DNA of 64,000 nt from Persephonella hydrogeniphila. Its GTDB lineage: Bacteria; Aquificota; Aquificia; Aquificales; Hydrogenothermaceae. A program made the translations under genes and the position numbers. Below are positions 44,777 to 55,556 of this stretch, in pieces (the stretch's first letter is position 1; every line of letters starts with the position of its first letter). The notes below the pieces were generated by a model, which had not been told where the DNA came from, made no database searches, and worked only from the letters and a program-made list of their open reading frames with translations. Where the stretch lies: assembly GCF_900215515.1 (NCBI RefSeq), contig NZ_OBEI01000003.1:87899-151898 (forward strand). The letters are read 5' to 3'.

Positions 44777-45229
44777 TTAAAAGTTTTTCCACAGAGCTTT
44801 AAGCTCTTCAAGATTTTTTGGGTTCTGTGCAGTATGTTTGTGTTCTGTTCCTGTATAAACTTTTAATCTTTTCATATACCTTTTCTGGAGTTTGTTTTTA
44901 GGAAGCATTCTTTCTACGGCAAGTCTTATAACCTCTTCTGGTTTGTGTCCAAGCATCCACTGTAGGCTTCTTACTCTCAGACCGCCAGGTCTGTTTGTGT
45001 GGTATTTATACTCTTTATCTGTAAGCTTTTTTCCTGTTACTGTTATCTTGTCTGCATTTAAAACAATAACAAAATCACCTACATCTACATCAGGTTGAAA
45101 GTAAGGCTTATGTTTTCCTCTGAGAACATTTGCTATCAAAGTTGCAAGTCTTCCTAAATTTTTTCCAGCTGCATCAATTACGTACCATTCTCTTTTTATA
45201 TCCTCTTTGCGAACGTGGTATGTTTTCAT
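44777..45229 (-). CDS. rplM: 50S ribosomal protein L13
   Basis: The 150-residue protein has WYVIDAAGKNLGRLATLIANVLRG, GDFVIVLNADKITVTGKK, and the RAVERMLPKNKL-like segment LAVERMLPKNKLQKRYMKRLKVY, all L13 features. First gene of the rplM-rpsI unit. A clear TTGACA promoter lies at 45270-45298. I see no obvious autoregulatory leader structure. Confidence 0.97.
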   Translation of the reverse strand: MKTYHVRKEDIKREWYVIDAAGKNLGRLATLIANVLRGKHKPYFQPDVDVGDFVIVLNADKITVTGKKLTDKEYKYHTNRPGGLRVRSLQWMLGHKPEEVIRLAVERMLPKNKLQKRYMKRLKVYTGTEHKHTAQNPKNLEELKALWKNF

Positions 45230-45269
45230 TATCCTCCTCTTTCAACTATTATTCTCTAACAAGTCAAAA

Positions 45270-45298
45270 ATTATTACATATCAGAAAGTTTTTGTCAA
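45270..45298 (-). promoter_or_regulatory. Promoter of rplM-rpsI
   Basis: On the minus strand TTGACA (45293-45298) and AATAAT (45270-45275) have a 17-base spacer, placed about 40 bases before the rplM start. Confidence 0.6.
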
Positions 45299-45303
45299 TC
45301 TTA

Positions 45304-45867
45304 CTACACTCCCGGAGTAATGAGACCGTAATTTCCAGCTTTTTTTCTGTATATCACATTAATCTCCCCTGTTTCTGCGTTCCTGAATGGGAGGAAAAAT
45401 GCTCCTGTCTCTTCAAGAAGCATCATGGCATCCTCTACAGAGAGAGGCTTTTCAAGGGGCATAGGCTCCTGAACTATTAAAGGTCTTTCTATGCTTTCTT
45501 CTTCAGGTGTAAGCTGTTTCATCTTCTCAGCTCTGGCAAGTCTTCTGGCTTCTTCTTTTCTTCTGCTTTTCAGTCTGACAAGCTGCCTTTCAACCTCGTC
45601 AATAACAAAATCTATAGCAGAGTAAAGATCATTACTTTCTTCCCAGGCGTGAATCACACCTCCTCCTGGGGTATTAAAGTAAACATCAATATCTACCCTG
45701 TTTCTGTGTCTGTGCTTCTCAAAGGCATATGTAACTCTAACATTAACGGAGTCTTCAGCTAAATCGATGTCTTTAATGTAGGGTTTTAGTCTTTCTAATT
45801 TGTGCTCTGTATAACTTTTGATAAAATCTGTCACTTCAATATTCTTCCCGACATGCTCTACTCTCAT
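45304..45867 (-). CDS. hpf: Ribosome hibernation promoting factor, long form
   Basis: Dimerises idle 70S ribosomes. The 187-residue protein has an N-terminal S30AE domain (VEHVGKNIEVTDFIKSYTEHKLERL, then RNRVDIDVYFN and DLYSAIDFVIDEVERQL). The C-terminal dimerisation domain follows a linker and includes KPLSVEDAMMLLEETGAFFLPFRNAETGEINVIYRKKAGNYGLI-type elements. The long form contrasts with the short HPF plus YfiA of gammaproteobacteria. It overlaps rpoN by four bases, the common rpoN-hpf pairing. Confidence 0.95.
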   Translation of the reverse strand: MRVEHVGKNIEVTDFIKSYTEHKLERLKPYIKDIDLAEDSVNVRVTYAFEKHRHRNRVDIDVYFNTPGGGVIHAWEESNDLYSAIDFVIDEVERQLVRLKSRRKEEARRLARAEKMKQLTPEEESIERPLIVQEPMPLEKPLSVEDAMMLLEETGAFFLPFRNAETGEINVIYRKKAGNYGLITPGV

Positions 45868-47168
45868 TTTTTTATCCTCCTATTTCTGGAATCAGGTATA
45901 TTTAATTGCTCCCTGTATTTTGTTACTGTTCTTCTTGCCACATTAATTCCTTTACTTTTTAAGATATCTGCAATTTTCTGGTCGCTGAGAGGTTTTCTTT
46001 TATCCTCTTTCTCTATAAGTTCAGCAATCATATATTTTACCTTTTCTGTCGATATATCTCCACTTGAGGACGAAAGCTTTGTAGAAAAGAAAGCTTTTAA
46101 AGGAAGTAGACCTGTCGGAAGTTGTACATATTTACTGGAAACTATCCTACTAACTGTAGACTCATGTAGTCCAACTACCTCTGCTACATCCTTCAAAATA
46201 AGAGGTTTCAGGTACTCTCTACCTTTTCTTATAAACTCAGACTGATAATTAACAAGAAACTCTGTAATTTTGTAAAGATTTTCTCTCCTCTGTTCTATAC
46301 CTTTTATAATACCGATAGCTCTTTGAAGTTTATCTTCCAAGAACTTTCTCGTTTCTTCTGGAAGTGTTTTGTCTGATATCAGTTTTCTGTAAGCTGTTGT
46401 CAGTTTAAGTCTTGGTATTTCAGACTCATTTACGACAATTTCAAATCTATCTCCTCTATCATATACATACACATCTGGTTCTACATATCTAACAGGTTCA
46501 TCAAGATAATTTATTGCAGGATATGGTTTTAATGATTTAATATTACATATGATCTCCTGTAATCTCTCTACAGGTATATCTTTATACAGCTCAAACAGTT
46601 TTTCCGGTTTACATACAAGCTCTAAATTTTCAGATATTATTCTGTCTGCCAGTTCATCCTCCCCAAAGAGTTCTTCGTACTGAACCTTGAGAGCTTCTTT
46701 TATATCCTTTGCCCCTATTCCTGTTGGCTCAAGCCTCATTACTTTCTGTCTTACATTCTCTACATGCTGAACAGGCATATGGAGTTTTTCTGCGATATCT
46801 TCTACAGGAACGGTTAAAAATCCTTTTTCGTCAATGTCTCCTATAATCTCATAGGCTATATCTTTTTCTTCTCCTTCGAACTCTATATCTATCTGAAACT
46901 CAAGCATATCAGTTAGAGAAGGTTTATACGCCAGTCTGCTTGTAACAGGCTTTTCTTCTTCGTCGTAGTATTTAGCGTAGTCCTTTACAGGTTCAAACTC
47001 AGGTTGTAGATTGGTTATCTCCTCAAGGAAAGGATTCTCCTCAAGTTCTGTTTTTACTGTTTCCTGAAGTTCTACTTTTGGAAGAAGTAGTAAGGCAAGC
47101 TGCTGCTTTAGACTAACAGTAAGTACAAGTTTATTTTGAAGCTTTAATTCTAATCTCTGCTTAAGCAT
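45864..47168 (-). CDS. rpoN: RNA polymerase sigma-54 factor
   Basis: Sigma factor for -24/-12 promoters needing AAA+ activators. The 434-residue protein has the Gln/Leu-rich region I ([25 protein letters not shown]), an acidic region II, the core-binding domain, and [24 protein letters not shown]. The RpoN box [12 protein letters not shown] is near the C-terminus. It is somewhat shorter than enteric RpoN because region II is reduced. It overlaps pyrF by 8 bases. No activator gene is in the window, and I found no convincing -24/-12 site here. Confidence 0.96.
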   Translation of the reverse strand: MLKQRLELKLQNKLVLTVSLKQQLALLLLPKVELQETVKTELEENPFLEEITNLQPEFEPVKDYAKYYDEEEKPVTSRLAYKPSLTDMLEFQIDIEFEGEEKDIAYEIIGDIDEKGFLTVPVEDIAEKLHMPVQHVENVRQKVMRLEPTGIGAKDIKEALKVQYEELFGEDELADRIISENLELVCKPEKLFELYKDIPVERLQEIICNIKSLKPYPAINYLDEPVRYVEPDVYVYDRGDRFEIVVNESEIPRLKLTTAYRKLISDKTLPEETRKFLEDKLQRAIGIIKGIEQRRENLYKITEFLVNYQSEFIRKGREYLKPLILKDVAEVVGLHESTVSRIVSSKYVQLPTGLLPLKAFFSTKLSSSSGDISTEKVKYMIAELIEKEDKRKPLSDQKIADILKSKGINVARRTVTKYREQLNIPDSRNRRIKK

Positions 47169-47847
47169 TTTTTATTTTTTCTAAGATCTCCCTCACTGCT
47201 TTCTTTTTGTCTTTTGCTTTTATTATTGGTCTTCCGACAACTAATATATCCGAACCTTCTTTTACTGCAAATTCAGGAGTAGCAACTCTTTTCTGATCAT
47301 CTGTTTCCTGCTCTAATCTTATTCCGGGGGTTACAGCAATAAAATCTTTATCTATCTTTTCTTTTATTTCTTTAACCTCAAATGGAGAACAAACAATTCC
47401 ATCTATTCCGGTATTAACGGCTGTAGTTGCAAGCTTCAAAGCAAGCTGATTCAAGGAGTATCTTGAGCCTATATACTGTATGTAATCTTCTGAATGGCTT
47501 GTTAAAATAGTCACCCCAAGGAGTTTCAGATTTGAACCTTTTTTCGCCTCAACAGCTTTTTCCATCATTTCTATACCACCTAATGTATGAACAGTAAGAT
47601 AGTCAACTCCTAACTCTACAGCAGATCTTACACCGTTGTAAACTGTATTAGGTATATCATGGAGTTTAAGGTCTAAGAATATATCAAACCCCATATCTTT
47701 TATTTTTTTTACAATATCTGTTCCTTCTTTTATAAACAGGAGATATCCTATTTTTATTATTATCTCTTCCCCTTTTAAATCTTTCAAAAGGGATAACGCT
47801 TCTTCTGTATTCTCTATATCAAGTGCTACTGCAAGTTTAACAGTCAA
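47161..47847 (-). CDS. pyrF: Orotidine 5'-phosphate decarboxylase
   Basis: Last step of UMP synthesis. The 228-residue barrel has [23 protein letters not shown] and the catalytic [11 protein letters not shown] tetrad region. [27 protein letters not shown] and VVGRPI follow. The pattern is type-1 PyrF. It is the first gene upstream of rpoN with an 8-base overlap, so rpoN expression is tied to it. Confidence 0.96.
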   Translation of the reverse strand: MTVKLAVALDIENTEEALSLLKDLKGEEIIIKIGYLLFIKEGTDIVKKIKDMGFDIFLDLKLHDIPNTVYNGVRSAVELGVDYLTVHTLGGIEMMEKAVEAKKGSNLKLLGVTILTSHSEDYIQYIGSRYSLNQLALKLATTAVNTGIDGIVCSPFEVKEIKEKIDKDFIAVTPGIRLEQETDDQKRVATPEFAVKEGSDILVVGRPIIKAKDKKKAVREILEKIKNA

Positions 47848-47908
47848 TATCTCTCCCTATACAAGTTTTGTACCAGATTAAATACTGTAATTTTTTATTA
47901 ATATCGAG

Positions 47909-48559
47909 TCAAGAGTATGCAAGTTCAATGGCTTTTTTAATATCTTCAAATAAGGTTGTTTCTGCATTTGGGTTTCTTAAAACATACGCCGGATGGTAAG
48001 TCAGATATACAAGCTTCCCTTCCCAGTTAATTACAGAACCTCTTTCTTTTGTTATTGCCACATGTCTGTTAAGAAAAGCTCTGGCTGCTGTCGAACCAAG
48101 GAGACAGAGGACTTTAGGCTGTATTATCTCAAGCTGCTGTTTCAGATAAGGAAAACATGCTTCCATCTCCCACGGAGTAGGAGTTCTGTTTTCTGGAGGT
48201 CTGCATTTACATATATTTGTTATATAAAACTCCTCTCTTTTATGCCCTGTAGCCTCTATCAGCCTTGTAAGTAGTTTTCCTGCTCTACCTACAAATGGTC
48301 TTCCCAACTTATCTTCGTCTCCTCCAGGAGCTTCACCTATAAACATAAGCTTTGCTTCCGGATTCCCTTCCCCTAAAACAGCCTGCTTTCTACTTTTGTA
48401 CAGATCACATTTTTTGCATTCCTGTATAACCTTATTAAGCTCTTCTAATTTTTTTAATCTTTCTTCCAAATCACTTTCGGCCATTCCTCTCTCCGTATAT
48501 AAATACTCGTACCCAAGTTCCTGAAGAATTCTTATATGTTTTTTTATCTGCTCTTTCAT
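47909..48559 (-). CDS. udg: Uracil-DNA glycosylase, family 4 (thermostable Fe-S type)
   Basis: Removes uracil from DNA, important at high temperature where cytosine deaminates. The core begins CKKCDLYKSRKQAVLGEGNPEAKLMF with the first two cluster cysteines. GEAPGGDEDKLGRPFVGRAG holds the active site, CKCRPPENRTPTPWEMEAC the other two cysteines, and HPAYVLRN the final motif. An N-terminal extension of about 45 residues precedes the core. It overlaps radA by four bases. Confidence 0.95.
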   Translation of the reverse strand: MKEQIKKHIRILQELGYEYLYTERGMAESDLEERLKKLEELNKVIQECKKCDLYKSRKQAVLGEGNPEAKLMFIGEAPGGDEDKLGRPFVGRAGKLLTRLIEATGHKREEFYITNICKCRPPENRTPTPWEMEACFPYLKQQLEIIQPKVLCLLGSTAARAFLNRHVAITKERGSVINWEGKLVYLTYHPAYVLRNPNAETTLFEDIKKAIELAYS

Positions 48560-49893
48560 CTCAGGTACTCTATGGCTTCCTGAATATTTTTTACTTTTAT
48601 TATACGGCTGTCCTGTATATCTGTATTTGCCGGAACAAGTATTTTACCAAATCCAAACTTTTTTGCTTCCTTTATTCTGTGTTCTGTGTAGTAAACAGAT
48701 CTTACCTCTCCTGTAAGACCTAACTCTCCGAAGGCTGCAAGATCCGGAGGCAGTGGGGTGTTTTTTAATGATGAGAGTATGGCAAGTGCAACTGGAAGAT
48801 CAACTGCCGGTTCTTTTACTGTTATCCCTCCTACAACATTTACAAAAATATCCCTGTCCTTTAGAAAAATACCTGTTTCCTTTTCTATTATCGCAGTTAT
48901 TATTGAAAGCCTGTTTATATCTATACCTTGAGTTTTTCTCTGGGGAACTGCATAAACAGTTTTTGAAACAAGAGCCTGAATTTCCACCAATACCGGTTTT
49001 GATCCTTCTGTAAAAGGAAATATAACACTTCCGGCTTTCCCTTCAGGTCTTTCCTCAAGGAAAAATGAAGAAGGATTTAATACTTCTTTTAATCCTCTGT
49101 CTTCCATAGAAAATACCGCCAGTTCTCCAGCAGCACCAAATCTGTTTTTTATCACTTTTAGAACCCTGTATGCATGACCTCTCTCTCCTTCAAACTGGGC
49201 TACAGTATCTACAATATGCTCTAAAACTTTTGGACCTGCTATACTCCCTTCTTTTGTTACCTGACCTACGATAATTGATGGGATTCCCATACTTTTTGAT
49301 ATTTCTGTAAGTCTTGCGCTTACTTCTCTTACCTGAGAAACAGAACCTGCCGGGGATTCAAGCTCTGTAGAATATACAGTCTGGACAGAATCAACTACGA
49401 TAAAATCCGGTTTAAGCTGCTTGATGGCTTCTGTAATATTTTCTAAAACAGTCTCAGACAACACAAAAAGATTGTTTTTTAATGCACCTATTCTTTCTCC
49501 TCTTATATAAACCTGATGGGCAGACTCTTCACCTGTTATATAGAGCACTTTTCTATCTTCTGATATATTTGAGGACACTTGTAATAAAAGTGTTGACTTC
49601 CCGATTCCTGGCTCTCCAGAGACAAGTATCACCTGTCCTTTAACTATTCCTCCTCCCAGAGCTTCATCAAGGGTTTTTATTCTGGTGGATATTCTTTCAG
49701 AGAAATGTTCTGATTTAGCCTGTGTTATCGGCTCAGGTTTAGATACAGAGGGAGAAGGAGAGAAGTTCCTAATTTTCTTTTGCTTTTCCTCTACCAGTGT
49801 ATTCCAGCTTCCACAGGAAGCACATCTGCCTGACCAGGTAGGGTAAGTAGCTCCACACTCATTACAGATAAAAACTGTTTTACTTTTCGCCAT
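48556..49893 (-). CDS. radA: DNA repair protein RadA
   Basis: Branch-migration helicase in recombination. The 445-residue protein has the N-terminal four-cysteine zinc finger (CNECGATYPTWSGRCASCGSW), Walker A (GEPGIGKSTLLLQV), the RadA-specific IKNRFGAAGELAVFSM, and a Lon-like C-terminal domain with KEPAVDLPVALAILSS. It overlaps the uracil glycosylase gene, forming a repair pair. A weakly conserved linker after the zinc finger (about 35-60) is Ser/Pro-rich. Confidence 0.96.
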   Translation of the reverse strand: MAKSKTVFICNECGATYPTWSGRCASCGSWNTLVEEKQKKIRNFSPSPSVSKPEPITQAKSEHFSERISTRIKTLDEALGGGIVKGQVILVSGEPGIGKSTLLLQVSSNISEDRKVLYITGEESAHQVYIRGERIGALKNNLFVLSETVLENITEAIKQLKPDFIVVDSVQTVYSTELESPAGSVSQVREVSARLTEISKSMGIPSIIVGQVTKEGSIAGPKVLEHIVDTVAQFEGERGHAYRVLKVIKNRFGAAGELAVFSMEDRGLKEVLNPSSFFLEERPEGKAGSVIFPFTEGSKPVLVEIQALVSKTVYAVPQRKTQGIDINRLSIITAIIEKETGIFLKDRDIFVNVVGGITVKEPAVDLPVALAILSSLKNTPLPPDLAAFGELGLTGEVRSVYYTEHRIKEAKKFGFGKILVPANTDIQDSRIIKVKNIQEAIEYLR

Positions 49894-50020
49894 ACTTTTA
49901 ATTTTACTCAGCTCTCTTTTATTTCAAGTATTTTAATCTTTTTTTCGGTATAGAGTATATTTTATATATCGTTATCTAACATATACAAGCACAGGTAGTT
50001 TTTCGGGTCTGTATCACAGA

Positions 50021-50461
50021 TTAATAATTTTTAAATTTTTGGGCTTCTTCTTTTGCTATTTTGTCACAGAGCTCATTCTCTTTATGTCCAGCGTGGGCTT
50101 TTACCCATACAGGTTTTACCTGATGAATGTTTATTAATCGGTATATCTCCTGCCACATATCTTTATGGGCAACATCTTTTTTTGAGGATGTTTTCCAGTT
50201 GTTTTTTGTCCAGTTGTGTATCCATTCTTTGATGGCTTTCTCTATATACTGGGAATCTGTGTATAGTTCAACTTCACAGGGTTCTTTTAAGGCTTTTAGA
50301 GCCTCAAGAACAGCTTTTATTTCCATCTCGTTATTTGTCGTACTTCTTTTTCCTCCTTTTAAAATCTTCTCATGCTTATTGTATCTGAGCAAAGCACACC
50401 ACCCTCCTGGACCTGGATTTCCGAGAGATGAACCATCTGTAAATATCTTTACTTTTTTCAT
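50021..50461 (-). CDS. rnhA: Ribonuclease HI
   Basis: Degrades RNA in RNA-DNA hybrids. The four acidic catalytic residues are in KIFTDGSSLGNPGPGGW, NNEMEIKAVLEAL, VELYTDSQYIEKA and ENELCDKIAKEEA. The basic handle region WTKNNWKTSSKK is also present. ATG 50461 shares bases with the tonB stop (TAATG) and has a GGGTGG site ahead, so I use it (146 aa) rather than the GTG two codons earlier. It ends the exbB-exbD-tonB run. Confidence 0.95.
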   Translation of the reverse strand: MKKVKIFTDGSSLGNPGPGGWCALLRYNKHEKILKGGKRSTTNNEMEIKAVLEALKALKEPCEVELYTDSQYIEKAIKEWIHNWTKNNWKTSSKKDVAHKDMWQEIYRLINIHQVKPVWVKAHAGHKENELCDKIAKEEAQKFKNY

Positions 50462-51360
50462 TACCACCCTATAATCTCAAAGGTTATTGGAAGTTCTATT
50501 GTTAAATCTCCTTTCGGAGGTTTTTTCCCGTATTTTTTTGCAAATTCAGGAACATACTTCTTTATAAGTTGTACCGCCCCTTTATCAAGCACATTATAAT
50601 TGCTACTGTCTATTATCTGGATAGAACTTTCGTCTACAGAACCATCAGCTTTAATTGTAAATCTCACAACAAGAGAGCCTTCTATCCTTAATCTTTTTGC
50701 CATAGGAGGATATAGATCTTTTTTTCTTGCAAGCTCATTGAGATATCTCTCAAGAGCTCTTATATACTCAAGAACGCTCTTATCAGACTCTTTTTTTTCT
50801 TTCTCTACTTCCTCCTTTCCATGCTGATATATAAGATCTTTTCCCTTTAGATTTGATATGCTGAATTGTTCAGGCTCAAGCTCTTTTTCATTTATGTTTG
50901 TGTTTTGTATCTCTTCCTTTATCTCCGTTATTTCTTCCTGTTTTATCTCAGGTAATTTTTTAACAAGTTCTTCTTTTGGAGGTTCTTTTTTGACTATCTC
51001 CTTTACTACTTCAGGTTTAGGCACTGGCTTTGGTTTGGGTTTGGGCTTTGGCTTTGGCTTTGGTTTCGGTTTTGGTTTTGGTTTTGGTTTCGGCTTTGGT
51101 TTCGGCTTGGGCTTGGGCTTTGGTTTTGGTTTTTCAGCTTTTTTCTTTGAGAATTTTGGTATTTTCTTTTTTACTACAGGAGCTTTTTCTTTTTTTGTTT
51201 TAGGCTTTACAATATTTATATAAACTATTTTTTCCTCTTTTTTTTCTTTTTTCTCTTTTTTGGTTATATAGACAAGAACCGCAAAAATTGAACCGTGAAT
51301 AAATAAAGATAAAACCAATCCTATAATAAAATTTCTTTTCTCATTAAAAATCTTTTTCAA
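50461..51360 (-). CDS. tonB: TonB-like energy transducer with long Pro-Lys repeat
   Basis: Links ExbBD to outer-membrane receptors. The 299-residue protein has one N-terminal membrane helix (IIGLVLSLFIHGSIFAVLVY). A rigid periplasmic linker dominated by about 19 PK dipeptides follows (roughly residues 75-112), then an acidic Glu-rich stretch. The C-terminal TonB domain contains YPPMAKRLRIEGSLVVRFTIKADGSV and ends LPITFEIIGW. The PK rod spans the periplasm. The 6-base DNA repeat covers about 51010-51135. It is followed by rnhA and preceded by exbD. Confidence 0.9.
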   Translation of the reverse strand: MKKIFNEKRNFIIGLVLSLFIHGSIFAVLVYITKKEKKEKKEEKIVYINIVKPKTKKEKAPVVKKKIPKFSKKKAEKPKPKPKPKPKPKPKPKPKPKPKPKPKPKPKPKPKPVPKPEVVKEIVKKEPPKEELVKKLPEIKQEEITEIKEEIQNTNINEKELEPEQFSISNLKGKDLIYQHGKEEVEKEKKESDKSVLEYIRALERYLNELARKKDLYPPMAKRLRIEGSLVVRFTIKADGSVDESSIQIIDSSNYNVLDKGAVQLIKKYVPEFAKKYGKKPPKGDLTIELPITFEIIGW

Positions 51361-51362
51361 TG

Positions 51363-51767
51363 TTATTCTATTTTTGAGGTTTCTATTGTATATTTTTCCA
51401 ATCCTTCAGACCGACAGGTATCAATTACAGTAACAACTTTCTGGAAAGGAACATTTTTGTCTGCTCTTAAAACGACAACTGTTTCTTTAGATAGTTTTTT
51501 TAATCTTTCTTTTAAGTTTTTTATGCTGATTTTCTTTCCGTTTAGATACACCGAACCGTCTTTCTTTATCGACAGAACTACTTTTTTCTGTTTTATCTCC
51601 CTTGATTCTCCTGTCTCTGCCTTTGGTAGTTTTAGAGGAATTTTTCCCTCCACGATAAATGTTGCCGTAGCAAGAAATATAATAAGCACTACAAGAATTA
51701 TATCCACAAAAGGAGTCATATTTATATCAGATATCTCTTTATCATCTTCGTCTATAAGTTTCATCAC
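51363..51767 (-). CDS. exbD: Biopolymer transport protein ExbD
   Basis: The 134-residue protein has one N-terminal membrane helix preceded by ISDINMTPFVDIILVVLIIFL, the ExbD/TolR motif with the proton-conducting Asp. A periplasmic domain with VVLSIKKDGSVYLNGKKI follows. It overlaps exbB by four bases and is followed by tonB after two bases, so this is ExbD of a Ton system, not TolR. Confidence 0.93.
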   Translation of the reverse strand: MMKLIDEDDKEISDINMTPFVDIILVVLIIFLATATFIVEGKIPLKLPKAETGESREIKQKKVVLSIKKDGSVYLNGKKISIKNLKERLKKLSKETVVVLRADKNVPFQKVVTVIDTCRSEGLEKYTIETSKIE

Positions 51768-52228
51768 TCCCTCATCTCAACTGGCAGATTTTTTCTGTAC
51801 TCATAGGTAAGTAAAATCTTTTTTACTCTTCTAACAAAATAGTTATAGGCTATAACAGAAGGGATAGCAACAAAAAGACCCATAGCTGTAGCAACAAGAG
51901 CTTCGGATATACCAGCCATTACGACTCTCACTCCAAACTCTTCAGCAACTCCTAAATCGTGGAAAGCCTTTATTATCCCTAAAACAGTACCAAATAGACC
52001 TATAAAAGGAGCGTTATTTCCAAAAGTAGCGAGTATCCCCAGTCTCTTTTCCAGAGATAGCTTAAGTGTAAGAGGATCATAATCCATCATGTTTTTTTCT
52101 ATTTTTGGTATTGTGATGAGCCTCTCTACAACTACTGCCACACCAATTATACTCATCAGTATAAGTATGTAAAGTACAGGGTCTCCCCCAATAAGGGCTA
52201 TATTCAGTATTACTTCTGTTAAGGACAA
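51764..52228 (-). CDS. exbB: Biopolymer transport protein ExbB
   Basis: Proton-channel scaffold of the Ton system. At 154 residues it is a short ExbB with three membrane helices. The family core is LGILATFGNNAPFIGLFGTVLGIIKAF and then ISEALVATAMGLFVAIPSVIAYNYF. The N-terminal extension of some ExbB proteins is missing. First gene of exbB-exbD-tonB-rnhA. It is divergent from kdsA, with a 155-base AT-rich intergenic region in between. Confidence 0.93.
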   Translation of the reverse strand: MSLTEVILNIALIGGDPVLYILILMSIIGVAVVVERLITIPKIEKNMMDYDPLTLKLSLEKRLGILATFGNNAPFIGLFGTVLGIIKAFHDLGVAEEFGVRVVMAGISEALVATAMGLFVAIPSVIAYNYFVRRVKKILLTYEYRKNLPVEMRE

Positions 52229-52380
52229 CTTGTTTACCTCTGACTGTATTTACAATAATTTTATAACAGAATAACTATTTTTTATATGATGTTAATTTTA
52301 AGTTAAAATACCGGTAGTTTCAAATCTTGTTTTAAGAAGGAATATCCAATATTATTTTAGGAGAAAAAAGTAAGAGGTAA

Positions 52381-54032
<1,652 letters not shown>

Positions 54033-54046
<14 letters not shown>

Positions 54047-54707
54047 AGTAATGGACTATTTTTGCTTTGGAAGGTTTATACATCAAATCAATTAAGAACC
54101 AGCCAGTTATAAAACCACCTATATGAGCATACCATGCGACACCTCCGATTCCCGGAGGAGTAACCATTGCAAAAAGAACCTGTATAAAAAACCAGTATCC
54201 TATAAAGAACCATGCAGGAAGGGCAAACAGAATAAAGAAAAACGGTGGGATAAAAGTTATTATTTTAGCTTCCGGATACAGTTTTATGTAAGCAGCTAAA
54301 ATACCACTTATAGCCCCTGAAGCACCTATCATAGGTATAAAAGGATTTCCTGCAACTAAAGATATAACAGACTGTGTAATTGCAGCCCCAAACCCAGATA
54401 TAAGATAGAAAATTATGAATTTAAATCTTCCAAGGGCATCTTCTACATTATTTCCGAATATCCACAAAAAAAGCATATTTCCAAACAGATGTGCAAATCC
54501 TCCGTGTAGAAACATAGCTGTAATAACCTTATCTAATCTGAAATACAAAATATCAACAGGCAAAAGTCCATACTGGTGAATAAAAATCTGTAAAACCTGA
54601 GGAGGCAGAGATATTTCATATAAAAAAACAATCACATTAATCAATATAAGTAAAACAGTAATTACAGGAAAAACTCTTGTCGGAATATTATCATATAAAG
54701 GTATCAT
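54033..54707 (-). CDS. Rhomboid-family intramembrane serine protease
   Basis: The 224-residue protein has six or more membrane helices. The N-terminal half has the HGGFAHLFGNMLFLWIFG motif with conserved His and Asn. The catalytic Ser is in IGASGAISGILAAY and the catalytic His in WYAHIGGFITGW, so the dyad is intact. This is the short bacterial rhomboid type without an N-terminal cytoplasmic domain. Substrates are unknown. It converges on the lipoprotein gene, overlapping by 14 bases. Confidence 0.92.
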
Positions 54708-54740
54708 CTTAAACCCTCTTTTTTAATAATGATAACACAG

Positions 54741-54773
54741 AAAATAAAAAAGGAGGCTCCATTGCAGAGCCTC
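54741..54773 (-). terminator. Second terminator hairpin downstream of the cbb3 operon
   Basis: On the minus strand GAGGCTC, loop TGCAATG, GAGCCTC, then CCTTTTTTATTTT. It lies between the cbb3 genes and the rhomboid gene and backs up the terminator at 54926. The 279-base gap 54708-54986 otherwise holds an AT-rich stretch and the G-rich tract at 54782. Confidence 0.7.
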
Positions 54774-54781
54774 AGAATTTT

Positions 54782-54800
54782 GGGGGAGGGAGGGGGGAGG
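54782..54800 (+). other. G-rich tract (possible G-quadruplex)
   Basis: GGGGGAGGGAGGGGGGAGG stands out in an otherwise AT-rich gap. It has three runs of three or more G plus a GG. A two-layer quadruplex is possible. No gene overlaps it. Confidence 0.5.
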
Positions 54801-54925
54801 TGATTATTAATATAACCTGAATGTAATAAACTGTCAACTTTTTTATTAAATTTTTTTATTCAATAGGGCTATTTAATATGTTAATAATAATTTATTATAA
54901 TCCTGTATCTCACATAAAAAGGCAT

Positions 54926-54950
54926 AAAAAAAAGGGGCTTTAAGCCCCCT
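54926..54950 (-). terminator. Rho-independent terminator of the cbb3 operon
   Basis: On the minus strand GGGGC, loop TTAAA, GCCCC (54934-54948) followed by eight T, 37 bases after the last oxidase gene. Confidence 0.88.
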
Positions 54951-54986
54951 GTATTAACTGATTATCAAGTTATCAGATTAATATTA

Positions 54987-55211
54987 TTAATGTCTCATTA
55001 ACTCCCTTAACCAGATGTATTTATCTGCAGCTTCTGGTCCTTTTCCAATTACATCAAGCCACCCTAGGAAATCTGGTATCCAGTCAAAAACAATATAAGC
55101 AACCATAAAAAGGATATATCCTATCCAGAAAAGCATCCACCACGTTGGAACAGCATCTGTCATATATGTGATCTTATCTACAGCTTTTGTATTCTCTAAA
55201 TGTGAAGCCAT
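54987..55211 (-). CDS. CcoP-like membrane anchor without heme domain
   Basis: The 74-residue protein has one membrane helix in VPTWWMLFWIGYILFMVAYIVFDWIPDF. The PxWW start and the following helix closely resemble the N-terminal anchor of CcoP (PRWW...) of cbb3 oxidases. It ends about 25 residues later without any CxxCH. It is the last gene of the operon and overlaps the previous gene by one base. The most likely reading is a split CcoP whose two-heme part is the separate cytochrome at 57706. Confidence 0.75.
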   Translation of the reverse strand: MASHLENTKAVDKITYMTDAVPTWWMLFWIGYILFMVAYIVFDWIPDFLGWLDVIGKGPEAADKYIWLRELMRH

Positions 55212-55507
55212 CAGTATTTACCTCCTTCTTTTTCTGCTTTTATTATTTTTTCCTCTAAATCTAAAATCTCGTATTTTGGTCCTTCTATATCTTTAAAGTC
55301 CCCCTTCATGTAGGAATAGATAAACAGGAAAAACCATCCTGTAAGAGCAACTATGTAAGCTATAACCTCCACAAGAAATCCTTTCAGCTCAGAACCAGAC
55401 ATCCCTGCTTCAAGATAAGCAACTGTTCTGGTCGCTATAATTGTTCCTACAACAAATAGGAATATAAACAGTATCAAAAGTGCTACTGTCTTTTGACTTA
55501 CTCTCAT
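55211..55507 (-). CDS. CcoQ-like/oxidase accessory membrane protein, 98 aa
   Basis: Two membrane helices (about 8-26 and 46-66). The second, with YIVALTGWFFLFIYSYMKGDFKDIEGP, continues into an acidic soluble tail reminiscent of CcoQ, which is usually one-helix and about 55 residues. The additional N-terminal helix is unusual. It lies between ccoO and the CcoP-like anchor gene, downstream of two hairpins that could reduce its expression. Confidence 0.65.
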   Translation of the reverse strand: MRVSQKTVALLILFIFLFVVGTIIATRTVAYLEAGMSGSELKGFLVEVIAYIVALTGWFFLFIYSYMKGDFKDIEGPKYEILDLEEKIIKAEKEGGKY

Positions 55508-55520
55508 TTCTTACCTCCAT

Positions 55521-55555
55521 TCTCCGTAATCGGAGAAAAGGGGCAAAAGCCCCTG
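55521..55555 (-). terminator. Two intra-operon hairpins after ccoO
   Basis: On the minus strand GGGGC-TTTT-GCCCC followed by TTTTCT (55536-55553), then TCTCCG-ATTA-CGGAGA (55521-55536). They sit between ccoO and the 98-residue gene and probably attenuate transcription or stabilise the upstream mRNA. Confidence 0.65.
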
Positions 55556-55556
55556 A

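Noticed and set aside
50858..51223. Plus-strand frame rich in Gly-Phe/Gly-Leu repeats
   Set aside because: It is the exact antisense of the Pro-Lys repeat in tonB. It has no ribosome site, and the repeat explains the open frame.
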